Source of the DNA: Anthoceros angustus
Taxonomy: Eukaryota > Streptophyta > Anthocerotopsida > Anthocerotales > Anthocerotaceae
NCBI GenBank assembly: GCA_010909165.1
Contig: VJWM01000019.1
Location: forward strand, 744,001 to 808,000
Length of the DNA: 64,000 bases
Direction: 5' to 3'
Numbering within the stretch: the stretch's first letter is position 1; the number at the start of each line of letters is the position of its first letter. Positions 35,134 through 46,965 of this stretch are shown piece by piece. A program made the translations under genes and the position numbers. The notes under the pieces are model-generated. The model saw only the letters and a list, made by a program, of their open reading frames with translations, was not told where the DNA came from and searched no databases.

Positions 35134-35898
35134 GACAAAAGGGTATGTACCACATCTGACCTCGCCGCCGGACATAGCTGATGGTAGAAAGGGCGATGGT
35201 TTGTGTGGGCGGAGCGAGAAGCTGGCTATCGGATATCCCTTCAAGCTGTGATACATTGGTACAATTCCATTGCACTGCATTTCCATATCCCTCCAGGTAT
35301 GCATAAACACCTCACACACAAGTAGTTGCATCATCCAGACTTAGGTGACAAAGCGCATACAAAAAGCAAAGGACGGAAGGTTTTCGTCTTTCCCTTGAGT
35401 TCACGAATGCTAACCTGGCCTAGGTCATCACGTGTCATAACTACAGCACGCCGCAGCCAGAGGAGTCTGAGAGCAACAGTTCCCAACCCAGTTTCAAGAA
35501 TCTTTTCCTAGTACGGTAGCCAATGTCAGGCTCGTTTGTGGCAGGACCAGCCTGGCGGACGGCGGACAGCGCTTCTTCCTTTTATTGCCAACCTTCCATC
35601 ACGACAGCCCTTGGTGCTGGAAAGGTTGGCATGCTCCAGCTTAGGATGTGCAAGTAGAGTGTTCAAGCGCTCCATTTTTGCATGCCCCCATTCCATTCCA
35701 CGGTGCAGCGCCAGCCTGGCCCATGGGCGGTCGCGAGCCCGCGCTTCGGTTTTCCCGTCGCGATAACAGCCCCTGCGTTGTCGGTTTTGTTTGCGAGAAG
35801 GCTATAAACGCAGTGACAGCAGCAGCAATTGCAATTCCAGCTCTGAAGGTTCGCCAAACAAGTGCAGCATTCAGTGCATCGCAATTGCATCGTCGGCG
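35134..35898. other. Spacer between PPR and lectin
   Basis: No gene is supported. It begins with the 3' flank of the PPR gene. Short plus-strand frames at 35536-35766 and 35648-35968 have no domain. Confidence 0.4.
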
Positions 35899-36342
35899 AT
35901 GGGCTCCACTCTTCTCGTTGCAGCGGTTCTTTCGCAGCTATGCTTGCACCGGCAATCGCGGACAGTGACCAGCCAGCCGGGTCCTGGTTGTATGCCTGGG
36001 ACGGATGGCAGGAGGAGGGATTCACCATGACCATCGAGAACGTACGCAGACGATTCGTTCTCGCTGCAATTCCAGGCTGACTGCAACCTTGTGCTGAACC
36101 GCAACGACCAAGCGTACTGGGCCAGCGGAACCAACAACTTCGGCCAGTACATATGCTACCTGGTGTTGGGGCGCGACGGGAACCTGGTCATTTACGGAGA
36201 CCGCAGTAGGGTGCTGTGGGAATCCAATTCATCCCAGGTGGACTGGCCGGATTACTATGCCCAGATCGAACTTGACGGCAATCTGGTGATCTACAATGAA
36301 GCCGGCTCCCTCGTCTGGGCCACGCACACCAACTGGTGGTAG
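35899..36342 (+). pseudogene. Bulb-type mannose-binding lectin, frameshifted
   Basis: Small secreted-type lectin of the B_lectin (GNA-like) family, which binds mannose and is linked to defence. A start at 35899 gives a hydrophobic leader MGSTLLVAAVLSQLCL. The mature start then reads in another frame (GSWLYAWDGWQEEGFTMTIEN), and from about 36041 the original frame resumes (YADDSFSLQFQADCNLVL). The rest is uninterrupted to the stop at 36342: mannose-pocket motifs of the QxDxNxVxY type appear as QADCNLVLN, GRDGNLVIY and ELDGNLVIY, the last two complete apart from the leading Q, with tryptophans at the usual β-prism positions (YWAS, VLWES, LVWAT). The two frame changes compensate each other: an extra base in AAC-G-TACGCA and a matching loss before 35960. 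It is either a pseudogene or carries two sequencing errors. Confidence 0.75.
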
Positions 36343-37010
36343 TGTTAGCAACCTGGCATCCCCAATCCAATCCCATAAAGAAGCACGGTTGCGTGTTCTG
36401 TCCAGAGTTTAGGCAAGGATTGCTTCACCAAATGTAAGGCACGTACATACACACGTTAAGACGTAGGTATGTACATGCCCCTGCGACGTAGGGATTTCTT
36501 TTTAGTGGATACGAGGTGAAGAAAAAATGGCAGAAGAAGGAGAAGAAGCATATTAAAGTTCACTAAGGACCCTAAACCATAAAATCCTAAACTCTAAACT
36601 CTAAGAATTCTCGTCATGGGACTCATATAAGAGAAACACATAAAAGCATTGAAGTTTAGCTGCTATTCTGAACTTGACCTAAATACTAGTGGTGTGAAGT
36701 ATATCAAGTATATGGCAGGTTGAAAAGTTGGACATACTCTATTATGAAAGCCCACATTTATTTCAAGCAAACACCTGTAAGAATAGCGACAGGAAAAGAG
36801 AAGAAACTTTGGAGCAAAGATCGAGCTGCTATGAATAATTTGGCAAAATCATTCCTGATATTTTCATAGATGGGGCAGAAGAAAAGATAGTATTTCTCAG
36901 TATCAACTTCCCTAATGCATAACCTGCATATTATGGTCTCCTTAGGTGGACTTGGGGATAACCATCAGTCTCAATTCTGAGACGATTAGACCCCACACGA
37001 AAATGACTGA
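36343..37010. other. Gene-free spacer
   Basis: No open frame of note. There are short telomere-like variants (CCCTAAACCATAAAATCC, CTCTAAACTCTAAG) at 36570-36605. AT-rich after 36600. Confidence 0.5.
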
Positions 37011-37018
37011 TAATCATT

Positions 37019-38030
37019 CTAAGGTTGAAGGACACATGGTTGCAAAGATAGAGTGGAAGCAAGGGTCTCCCAAACTTGTAGAGAATACAAAAAAATTGTT
37101 TGTAAGTCTAGCCTCCTCCTTCCAATAGGTCCATTCGCAATGAATTGCAATCCACCTATCTCTCCTAGACCTGGTCTTAGGAAGAGGGGGTGGACCGGAA
37201 GACTTTCGGAATATAAGCCAAGGTTTTCGAGCCAAGCCGAGGACTGGACATACCAGCCAGTCTTACTACCTAAAGAGGCTAACTTCCGAGAGGGTTGGAA
37301 AGCAAGGAGGAGGTATGGGGCAATGGAGGTGGGGTAGGTGGATTGAGCTTCCTCTAAAGAATAGAGCCGGTACAGGAAGTTAGTTAGACGAAACAAACCC
37401 TCAAGTTCAAGCAGGAAAGTGGCAAACTCTGCAAGAAAGGTTGCAAGGAGGACAGACTTCTTACAGACGATATGTGGCCGAAGATTTAGGATGTCTAAAC
37501 TTGTTCCACCTTGCTCCAATCATCTTGTGAATGATATGGGCCCCAAAACTTCGCAGCATACATAACGGAGGGAACAACAACTATGTTGAATAGCCATTGC
37601 TGAGTGGGGATGTCCTTGATGTGCATCGTAGAGCATTGCCTCCGAACCCCACATGCTAATGCCACACCCTTGACAATGCAATTGGTAGCAGATAGTTTCC
37701 ACTGAAATCTCAGGCCATAGAGAGTTGTACCCAGGTAGACATAAGACCTAACAATATCAACGGGCTGGTCATTATAGAAGAATTGCAAATTGTAATCAAT
37801 TGGGTCCAACATGTTGAAGAACATCACCTTGGTCTTCTTCAAGTTCACCTCCTAGTCCCTGGCCTCGCAAAAGTGGGACAATACATCAAGTGGTCGTTGA
37901 AGGCCCTTGGGAGATTGAGACATAAGTACAATGTCATCTACATACAAGAGTATAGCGATATATACCAAGGAGAGAAGGCAACTAGGATCATGAGCCTGTG
38001 CAATCCAAGATTCCAGCTCATCAATATATA
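37019..38030 (-). pseudogene. LINE (non-LTR) reverse transcriptase, 3' part
   Basis: The minus strand from about 38030 reads LLYVDDIVLMSQSPKGLQ, the YxDD active-site block of a non-LTR reverse transcriptase. A stop or frame break at about 37848 is followed by VNLKKTKVMFFN and the thumb-region blocks YVYLGTTLYG and VPSVMYAAKFWG, the typical order in plant LINEs. A further frame (37519-37019) continues downstream with no recognised domain. The endonuclease and the fingers part of the RT are absent, as expected for a 5'-truncated insertion. Several frame breaks: inactive. Confidence 0.75.
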
Positions 38031-38255
38031 GGCCAAATAATTAAAGATTTATAGGACTATATAGATCAATTAAACATATTAAATGTATAATTACATACTC
38101 ACAACAATCAAGAAAAGACTTAGTTGATAAAACATGAAAAAGCAACTTAAGCAAAACAAAAAGCTATGCCTATTCACCTAAGGTCGTAACCCTAACGAAT
38201 AGGTGTGACTATTGACTAATCAACCCTATGTATTACCCTAGGTTACTTATTACTT

Positions 38256-39842
38256 ATGGATAAGACTAAACCCTTCCTGGCTGTCTTGGAAGCGGCAGCG
38301 GAGGAGAGGAGAAGTAGAGAAGCTAAACGGAAGGAGCATAAGAAGGCAGCACAGGCGGTTACAACCAGGCCCGAGCTCACGTGTGTGCCGTCTGTGAAAG
38401 AAGTTGATGAGGAGGATGAGAGTGCGGTCGCCGTGGTCATAGGCCCGAGTCTACTAACAAATTCTGAGCAAAGAAAAGAGTAGGAAGAAGAACCTGCAAC
38501 CCTGCAAATTGCTGGCTCCGATCAGCGAGATGGGAAAAGGGGAGTGGATGGTGGCACAGAAGAAGCAACGAGGCCTTCTAAGAAGAGCAGATTAGACGCT
38601 ACCGTGTTGGGAGCGGAAGACGGTGGAGAAGACTCTGCTATTTGACGTATTTTTCGAAGGCAATCGACAGTGCGGATGCTCCCGCAGGGACTCTGCTACA
38701 AGCATAACCAATGCCATTTTACTATTATATTCAACACGTCTATTACTTCACTCCCACTTGTTGATTATGTGTAGGACTGTCCTTCGCAACGCGAGCTCCT
38801 TGTGAAGAAGACTGTGGTTCAGCTGATCCATCTCGAAGTGCTTTCTAAAGTTTACGCTCCGGGACTTGCCGAAACGGCAAACATGACTTGCGCTAACAAG
38901 ACTTTTGGAGATAAGGTGCGCTCTTGTTATACATAGTTCTTCTTCACACTCTCGCGCTCATTTGTACTGAACGCCTGGAGAAGAGGATCGGGTATCTCAC
39001 CATGTCCACTTCTTCTGGTTCCGAGGTTTCTGACCCTCGATGCACACAGCAGGCACGGGACTGCCTAGGGAGGCATCTACTAGAACAGCTGCCTCTGCTA
39101 GTGAGGTGACTAAGAGAGCGGCACAGACGAGTGTGAAGCAGGAAGCTAGCCCTAGCCGCGAGAGACGCCCTAGAGGACGGCCTCCAGGCACTACAAAAGT
39201 TGTCCTTGAGCAGAGGAGAGCAGCTGCTACTGCTACTAAACCATCCAGTGACGCGGCACCCAGCATGGGCACTCCTTGTAGGCTTGCTAAAGAGAGCGAG
39301 AAGCAGTTTTCCAAGGCTGCTTGTGCTAAACGCAGGTTCACAGATGGTGAGTACTTCTACTCAGATTCTGATTCCCGGCCCCTGTTCCATGGAAGTTCCC
39401 TCACGGGGACTATGAGAAAGAGACCAAGATTGTGAGCCTGGGGCCCTGCAACCAGCCATGCTCACCTCTGTGGTACAAGTGCATGTACACCCACATTAGA
39501 GTGGTCAGGGTCAGAGCGTGCAACTACCGCGAGTCCCTTGGCCACGTTATGAGCTTTTACAGTAAGCTTCTTCTCTGCATCTATGAGTTGTTCCTGCTAC
39601 TTTCCTTGCTACAACTGTCCACAGGGTCTGAGAACCGGATCAACGAGGAGAAGGACCTGGAGTCCGAAGAAAGGCTTTCCTACTAGGAGCATAGGAAGCG
39701 TAACTCTCCTAGGTCTGATGAGAGCTTCTCCTCTCCTTCAAAGCGTGACTCTTATGAAAAGCCTGAGGAGACTAGTGAAGAGTCCATCTCCCCTTGGTGG
39801 GGAGACGAACGTTGTGTGTCTGACACAGACCATAGCTTCTAA
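38256..39842 (+). CDS. Unrecognised multi-exon gene with AT-hook
   Basis: A chain of plus-strand frames with charged, low-complexity sequence: 38256-38483 (AAAEERRSREAKRKEHKKAA), continuing in frame after a stop at 38480, a stretch near 38790-38915 (LLVKKTVVQLIHLEVLSK), and 39040-39435. The last contains ERRPRGRPPGTTK, a good AT-hook (R-G-R-P) that binds the minor groove of AT-rich DNA, and ends TMRKRPRL. Charged Ser/Glu text continues to about 39842. I cannot fix the exons. It is immediately downstream of, and antisense to, a Copia pol remnant, so it may be an antisense cargo ORF of that element, or a host gene beside it. No function assigned. Confidence 0.3.
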
Positions 39843-39860
39843 GCTTTTGTAGCTCATAGT

Positions 39861-41741
39861 TTATTGTGTGTCAGTTAGGAAAGCAGCAGACTCTCCTAAT
39901 CCCAGACTCTTTACATGTTTCTCATGCAGCTCTTTCGAAAGAGCTTTGGTTAATATATCCGCAGGGTTGTCCTTTGTAGGCACATATTCTAGACGCACTG
40001 TTCCTACTACCACCAGGCCACGGATGTAGTGGTACTCTACACCGACGTGCTTGGTGCGAGCGTGGAACATTGGGTTTTTAGCCAGCACCATTGAACCCTG
40101 ATTGTTTGTTCGTATTGTTGTGCAGGTTGGTAACTGAGTCCCGAGCTCTTGGAAGAGTAATCTGCACTAGACTACCTCTTTGGCTGCTAAGGTAAGTACT
40201 CGATACTCGGCTTCAGTACTTGATGGCGCTACCGTCGGCTGTTTCTTACTAGACCAACAGATACGGCCACCTGCAATACTAACAACATAACCAGACACTG
40301 ACTTCCTTGTGTCTATGTCTCCTGCATAGTCAGAGTCGGTATAAACATCCAAGTCAAGAGTTTGGCCTTTCTGGTGACAATACTGGATACCCATGTTCGG
40401 AGTTCCCTTTAAGATATATGAATACTCGCTTCACACAAGTCCAATGATGCTCTTGTCCTGGATTTTCGAGGTACTGTGAGAGAACACTAGTTGCATAAGC
40501 TATCTCAGGTCGTGTTGTATTAGCTGCATAGATGAGCTTTCCTACACCCTTTGCTGCTTCTCTGTTTTTGTCACTGGAGATATAGAGGTCCTAAGCTTCA
40601 ATCCACTTGGCAGGGGTGTTGCTCCTGGTTTGGCGTCCTTCAGCCCTAACTGCTCAACACTTTCAAGTAAGTACCGAGGTTGTGTGAGGGTTATAACTCT
40701 CTTACTTCTTTTGCGCTGAATATGTATTCCTAGATAGCTGCTTAAAGGTCCGAGATTGGACGTCTTGAATTGTGTAGCCAGCATTTTAGTTATCACCTGT
40801 TGTTACTGGACAGGATCAAGTCATCGACATATACTGCCAGGTAACACACAACATCTTCCTTAATGTAAACGTACAAGCTGCCATCAGCTGGACTCTTCAC
40901 AAAGCCTAATGCATGCAGTTCCTCATCAAGGACTGCATTCCATTCCATGGCTGATTGTTTTAGCCCATAGAGTGTCTTGATTAGCTTACAGACATGGTCC
41001 TCCTTTCCTTTGACCTCATAGCCCGAAGGCTGTTGCATATAGATTTCAGTATCAAGCTTTCCATGCAGAAAAGCTGTCTTTACATCGAACATCTGTAGTT
41101 CGTAGTCATTATATGCTGATATTGCACACAGCGTGCGCAGGATTGCAAGCTTCACGACAGGAGCAAAGGTCTCCAGATAATCCAGACCTTGAACCTGAGA
41201 GAACCCTCTTGCTACGAGTCGAGCTTTGTATCTGTCGAAAGTTCCATCAGCTTTAACATTCTTTCAACTTGAAGACCCACTTACACGAGACCATCTTCCA
41301 TCCTAGAGGTAACTTAGTAGTTCCCATGTGCCATTCTCTATGAGAGAATCATATTCAAACTGAATAGCTTTCTCCCATTCTTTGTGGTCAGGTCTACGCA
41401 AGGCTTCATCATAGGACTGAGGTTCAATCAGGTTCAACAAAGTAGTTGCATAGGCATGAACAGAGGATGACGAGACACAGAAGTCTAGAGCACGGTAATA
41501 GTCAAGTGGTCTCCGGTCACGAGTAGAATACCGACGAACTGGTTCAGGCTCGACAACAATGGGATCTGCAACAAGGCCATCAACATCAGCACCAACAACA
41601 AACACGGTATCTTTTGAAGGGGGTGAATATCCGAACCCCCTTCTGTGATATGAAAACCCTCTTAGCACATTCCACACAGTCCCGAAATATGCGTTTTACC
41701 TCGTTTTCAAGAAAGGTCGACCGTTTTCCAACGAGTAGTTA
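39861..41741 (-). pseudogene. Ty1/Copia pol remnant (RT and RNase H)
   Basis: The minus strand reads, from right to left, the linker before RT (PQSYDEALRRPDHKEWEKAI, 41303-41677), the RT core (FDVKTAFLHGKLDTEIYMQQ and the active-site YVDDLILS, 40793-41155), RT thumb (YLGIHIQR, 40542-40796), RNase H (YTDSDYAGDIDTRKSVSGY and SSTEAEYRVL, 40167-40394) and the terminal block (KHVGVEYHYIRGLV, 39861-40091). At least four frame breaks. Gag, protease and most of integrase are missing because the element is cut at 41741 by a CACTA terminus. No LTR was identified on the 3' side. Confidence 0.9.
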
Positions 41742-42345
41742 CACTACTAGGAAAAGTGTACTTTTACCACGGACATTACTACGGACTTTACAACGGGTTT
41801 TACTACTCCCGTAGTAAAATGGCAGTAGTAATCACATGGCGTTAGTATCCGTGGTAAAGTCCAGTACAATGGCGATACTCCGTATTCTATACGGAGTATG
41901 TACGGAGTATGTTATTGAAGTCTACCGTATACTAGTTACTCTATAAATTACCAAACCTTTTACCACGGTATTTACTACATCGAACAACCACGGACTTTAC
42001 TATTGGCCTAATCGTGGTTAAAAATAATGGTTAGTTAATCGAGATTAGCTAACTACAGTATATTAACTGCAGTTAAATGAGTGGGTTTGGTTAATCATAT
42101 GTTGACTATAGTTAATTTATCACGGTTAAGTAATTAGACAGCTCCGTTGTAAATTCTGGGTTCCGTTGTAAATCTATCCGTTGTAGAAAAAGACCCTGTA
42201 GTAATATTTTATAGTAAATATTCGTAGTAAAATTTTGTAGTAAACATCGTAGTTAACATACGTAGTAAAATTCTATAGTAATAATACGTAGTAAAATTCT
42301 GTAGTAAAAGTATGTTGTAAAATTCTATGTAAAATTCATGATTGT
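41742..42345 (+). mobile_element. CACTA element left terminus with subterminal repeats
   Basis: It begins CACTACTAGGAAAAGTGTAC, a CACTA-type terminus, followed by short motifs in both orientations: TTTTACCACGG, TTTACAACGGG and TTTTACTACTCCCG, then from about 42140 many copies of (C)GTAGTAAA / CGTTGTAAA. Arrays like these are transposase-binding subterminal repeats. The element sits directly against truncated Copia pol, so it inserted into that Copia. No facing right terminus was found within 600 bases, so it may be a solo end or the left end of a larger element reaching about 46.96 kb. Confidence 0.65.
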
Positions 42346-44180
42346 GGCCAGAGACATCATTGACGCAGTAGCTACAAAGCGTTCCTGAAACTTGAAACTT
42401 TTACAGTCAGACGTGCTCACTAAACTTGGAAAACTCTTGTTTGTTCACAATGAAGAGGCCACTTGCCTTAAGGCCATAGAGGTTGCCCGCAGACATCATT
42501 ATTGTCGGACCTAGCTTTCCACATGATGCAAATGATATCTCCGAACCGATGGAAGGACACGGAAGCGGCTTTTACTTGAGGAACCTTTGCTTGTTGCTCG
42601 TCCGGACCTTGCAAGATTCTTGATAACGTCGTCCTAAGACGAGCTGTTATTCTGGAAAGATTAATGCCAAAGCGATGTGAAGGGGATCGGGATATACACA
42701 TGCAATTCGCTGTCAATAATGTAGTGGGGCATAAGCGAACCTCCTTCAAGTAAATGCACCACTTGGACACTTACCAGGTACTAACACTCAAGCGGCCTTG
42801 AGCGGTGAGAACATCTTGCTGGCGAAAAGCTTGAAGATAGTTAAGAAGTACAGCTCAAATCATTGGCACAAGCCCTGAGACACAAAAGTAATTGTCCAAG
42901 ATCATTTTGATTACTCTTGTTGGATACTAGAGTGTCTGAGAGCATGCTTCACTAGTGGCCATACCTTGAACACTTGATTGATATTGGTTGCAAGATATGC
43001 ATCAACTTCACATACATCAATGTACTGGAGGAGACTAAGTTAGAACCACCTTGTAAGTATTTTTCTCACAAAATCCAGCTTGACTTTAAGTACTCACGAC
43101 GCCAATGCCCTTAGAAAACTTGAGGCTACTTTGTCGGTAAATGACTCATAAGCCCGTGGTCCTGCCTTTACAAGTGTCGAGCGAGGAAGTCCGTCTACGC
43201 TCCTAAGATACATGGCTAGGCGACTTTCCTCGTCGATAAAATTTGCAAGAAGATCCTCATCGTCCTCATCATCCTCCCCGCCCCACGTCTCCCTTTGGTG
43301 CGCCATTTGAGAGGTGTGTGTCGTGAGACACATTTCGAACGAAATTTTAGAGCAGACCTTGTTCGATTGCTTCTACACAAGACCGCTAAGGGGACAAGGA
43401 AATACACGTGACATCTAACACACAAAGATCCCACCCTCTTATTCAAGCGACTGGTTTAGCAAATCCACGACCAAAGAATATGTCTCGACACAATAATCGC
43501 CCAAACAGATTTTGAATTTTGTCGCTAAACTAGCAACATCGTCCATAATGTAGTAGGCATCAAGAACCGCCAGCCAAGCGAACATGTCTCGGTCCCAAAA
43601 TCCATTCACGAACCCCTATGTTGTAACCACGAACAAACGAGGCAATACAATAAAGATCAAGTACTTCACTATTCATAATCCCACCTCAGACAAAGAAGAG
43701 ATAACTTCTCGTTTGACTGGTAGATAACTCACAGTGGCAAAATGTTCCTCCTGAAAGTTGTGGCAAACACCATGGAGCATGCTGTCAACCTTGTCCAGTG
43801 TACTTTGGAGCCACACCTAGAATATCAGAACATCACAAAAGATATGTTTACAACTTGTACGTGTTCCTACATCACTTTCCCATCACAGATACCAAATGCG
43901 GTAAAACTTCAGGCTCTGACATGTAGTTCTCACGACGCCAATGCCCTTAGAAAAATCTAGAGTTTATGTCCCTCTATCCTTGCCGGACCTAGTACCCACC
44001 TCAATACTGTGGTTAACCTCCTTGATTGAGGTAAGCTGTGAGCAACTATCAAAAAGAAGCATGCACTCGAGCACATCTGCAGCCTGTGAACAAAGCATAC
44101 ACAGTGTTTTCGTAACAAGCGGTGATACTTGAGTACATGCGGCTCACGACAAACTTGAGCACCCAATGTGACCGGGCATT
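42346..44180. other. No gene recognised; 25-bp direct repeat
   Basis: Short minus frames (42468-42770; 43094-43333 with acidic GGEDDEDDEDLL) show no domain I know. A 25-bp phrase TCACGACGCCAATGCCCTTAG plus AAAA occurs at about 43095 and again at 43931, bracketing about 0.8 kb. Confidence 0.4.
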
Positions 44181-44189
44181 GGGTGTTGG

Positions 44190-44500
44190 GTAACATTCGC
44201 TAACGTGACCTTGCTTGAAAGGCCCCACATCACGGTCTTCGAGCTTCAACCTCCAGATCAAGCAGCCGCACGTGGCCATGGTGGGGCAGAGCGGGTCGTG
44301 GAAATCCACCATCGTAAGCCTCATCGAGGTACTACGACCCCTTGGCTGGCACGATCCTGATCGACGGCAAAGACATCACGCTGTACAACCTCTGAGCCCT
44401 CCGTGCGCACATAGGACCTGTAGGACAGGAGCCCACCCTCTTTGCCGCCTCCATCCGCGACAACATCGCCTACAGCAAGCCAACCTGCACAGAACCACGG
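44190..44500 (+). pseudogene. ABCB transporter fragment, part 1 (Walker A)
   Basis: Fragment of the C-terminal nucleotide-binding domain of an ABCB (P-glycoprotein/MDR) transporter, an ATP-driven exporter. Readable pieces in shifting frames: RPHITVF, NLQIKQPHVAMVGQSGSWKST (Walker A with the second-last Gly of GSGKS changed to Trp), DPLAGTILIDGKDITLYNL followed by a stop, then [20 protein letters not shown] and [13 protein letters not shown]. The Walker A change, the stop and the frameshifts make it non-functional. It continues at 45700 after a foreign insert. Confidence 0.8.
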
Positions 44501-44544
44501 CCTCTCTAATCATACAAGAGCACACGGCTGCCTCATGACAAACT

Positions 44545-45595
44545 AGCCATGGACCATGCACCTCACCTCAATGGCCTTGCTAGGAGCCACTCGGATGACA
44601 TTGATTGCATTGCCTCGGAACAGTCCTGTCTAGCCTTCATGGGCCATGATCCATTGGAAAACCTCCTTCACAGACCTACCATGGCTTCCCACCATCAAAT
44701 GTGTCTGATTGTCTCCAATGGTGCAAGCTGCGGTGGGAGACACAGCTCCTGCAATTGCCCCACTCAACAATCTTTTACCGGACCGTCCTAGTTTCAACTT
44801 AGACGTGGCCCTCCCCATAGGTGCGGCAACCTCGCTCGCTTTCTCCTTGTCACTTCCTCCTCGTCGCGACATGGAGTTGGCCTTGAACTTGAGCTCTAGC
44901 AACGCATAGTAATCCAGCCAACTGGGATTGAGGTCCTTCCCAGCAACATCCAGCGAGCTAAAGCGTCAAGGTTAGATTTTGGCCTCACCGCTCCAACGCT
45001 CGACTTACTAACCAACTCGTCGATCGCACCATCGGTGCCCGGACTCAATAACCAGTTCCGGACCTTGAGCTCGAACACGGAATTGAAGTCAACGGTGAGC
45101 ATCCGCGAAATCGTTATGCGAGAAGAATCAGCCCCGACAAGGCCTCTATCCGCCACACGAGATCTTGCAGCAGGCTGCGGCTTCCATCCCTTCTCACCCA
45201 CCGCGACCACAGGTTCCAAATCCTTCCGTTGCAGAAACAATCTAAGCCTAGAGAAAAGGGGGACAGGAGAGAAATCGGATGCATCGGAGTCGTAGTTGGA
45301 GTCAGGGGGATGTGGGGAGTACTCCACATGGGTACCGGGAAAGAGCTGATCCACGGCATCCAAAACCTCATCTTCACGTCTACACACTCGCAAAGGCCCT
45401 TCTTCACGCGCCTTCCGAGAACGTGATGGTGCTCTTCACCGGCTTGATACAAGGAGAAAGATTTAGCGAACCCACAGCGGCGTCGGCATCCACAAGAACT
45501 CCGCACGGCGAACACGCCCGAAAAGGAATCCTTCTCCTTCCTCTCCCGATGGCTGCGGAAGATTGGGATCCGCCCAAAGTGCCACTTCCACAATC
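44545..45595 (-). pseudogene. BT1-like mitochondrial carrier 5' fragment
   Basis: The minus strand reads KLGRSGKRLLSGAIAGAVS, then THLMVGSHGRSVKEVFQWIM, HEG-stop-TGLFRGNAINVIRVAPSKAIE, ending in a good GTGAGG splice donor at about 44547. This is the first transmembrane pair of a BT1-type adenylate carrier (mitochondrial carrier family), with Trp changed to a stop and the P-x-[DE]-x2-[KR] signature altered. Upstream frames (44896-45393, 45114-45593) may be the transit-peptide exon but show no motif. Because a splice donor follows, this is a copy of genomic DNA, not of mRNA. It sits inside the ABCB fragment in opposite orientation. Confidence 0.7.
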
Positions 45596-45699
45596 CCGCC
45601 TCGGCTCGCCCGGTTTCCGAACACGGAAGCCCGCAAATCGCCTTCCTAACTCCACCGGGTGGCGCAAATCTAACCCTAATTTCAGTCCACGTTGGTCAA

Positions 45700-46091
45700 T
45701 GTGCGATGAGCGGTGAATTGCGGCTTCTGCCGGACGGATATGACACCTTCGGCGCCGGGCTGCGGTTGTCGGGAGGCGAGCGGCGGATAGCCATAGCTGT
45801 GGCGGTGAAGAACCCAGCCATCCTGCCATCGGGCGAGGCCACCAGCGCCCGGACGCAGTAATCCGAGGCCGTGGTGCGAATGCCTTGGATAAAATCATGG
45901 TGGGCGAGCAGCGGTGGTGGTGGCTCAGGCATCACAATCCGGCAGCCAACACCATCGCTGTCCTTCAGGAGGGCCGCATTCTTGAGCAAGGCACGCACCA
46001 GGAGCTCATTGCTAAGGGCGACAGCGGTGCGTACTTCGCTTTAGTACAAATGCAAACCAAGCACCAAACGCAGCCAACTGGTATATCATGA
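45700..46091 (+). pseudogene. ABCB transporter fragment, part 2 (signature to end)
   Basis: Continuation of the ABCB domain after the BT1 insert: LPDGYDTFGAG, the ABC signature as LSGGERRIAIAVAVKNPAIL, a damaged Walker B (SGEATSA where LDEATSA is expected), a stop, then in another frame NALDKIMVG and, from about 45935, NTIAVLQEGRILEQGTHQEL followed by the terminal KGDSGAYFALVQMQ. About 20 family residues between parts 1 and 2 are missing. Inactive. Confidence 0.8.
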
Positions 46092-46619
46092 ATGTTGAGG
46101 AAACGAAACGCTTACGGAGTTGGTCTCCCCTCCCCATGTGGCTTCACCGGGCTCCATGGATGTATGAAAGGAGGGCCATGTTACCCTTAAATCCTACTTG
46201 AGTTTGTTAGCTTGTGAAAGGATTTGGAAAGTTTGTTTCCCATTGACTTACCATGTACCTTACAATTGAAATTGTGTGAAATTAAAAAATTGTTTTGCTC
46301 ATACTTGTTGTAAAAATAATACATCCTGTCTCTAACCACTCGAGAGCAAGATCAGCCGGGCACTTTCATCAGATCCAAGTTCGGGCAAGCACGCTCAGAC
46401 CTAGGTTGTGGCTTCCTTGACTGGATTGCAGCACAACGACACTTTTTAGAAGTCTACTACAGAGCTGCCCAACGGCGATGTAGAGATTATCCGTAGGAGG
46501 ATTTTTCAGCATGTCCCCGCCTGTCGCAGGCCCCCTTTTGTTCTCGTTTTACATGTCGGCCTAGCCCAAGCCTTAACTGATGTACACCCCGGTTACCTCT
46601 ACTATTATTCTTTTTAGGG

Positions 46620-46965
46620 TAATAAGATGTGGTTTATCATCAAAACCCATTCTAAATTAGTGTTGTTGTAAACGACCGGTGTCTCGTCGTAAAGGGTCTT
46701 GTTGTAAACCCTACAGGGGTGTAGTAAACTATTGGATGTTGTAAACTACCATTGGCATGTTGTAAAAGAATCCGTTGTAATGGAGAAAGTCCTGTAGTAA
46801 ATTGTAGGTCTGTAGTAAACAAACATGCCATCGTTGTAACGTCCATAAGCTCTGTTGTAAATAACAAGTGCCCCGTAGTAAAATCCATTTTGTTTTGCCA
46901 CGTCAGCTATTGCGCCTTTGGCAAAACAAGCCCTGTAGTAAAGTTGGAATGAGTGTTAGTAAATT
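46620..46965. repeat. CACTA-type subterminal repeat array
   Basis: About fourteen spaced copies of a motif of the form (G)TTGTAAA or (T)GTAGTAAA, often preceded by CC or CCTG, in one orientation. It is the same motif class as inside the left end at 41742, in the orientation expected near a right end. No CCTAGTAGTG terminus follows, so the end itself is lost or lies outside the array. Confidence 0.6.
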
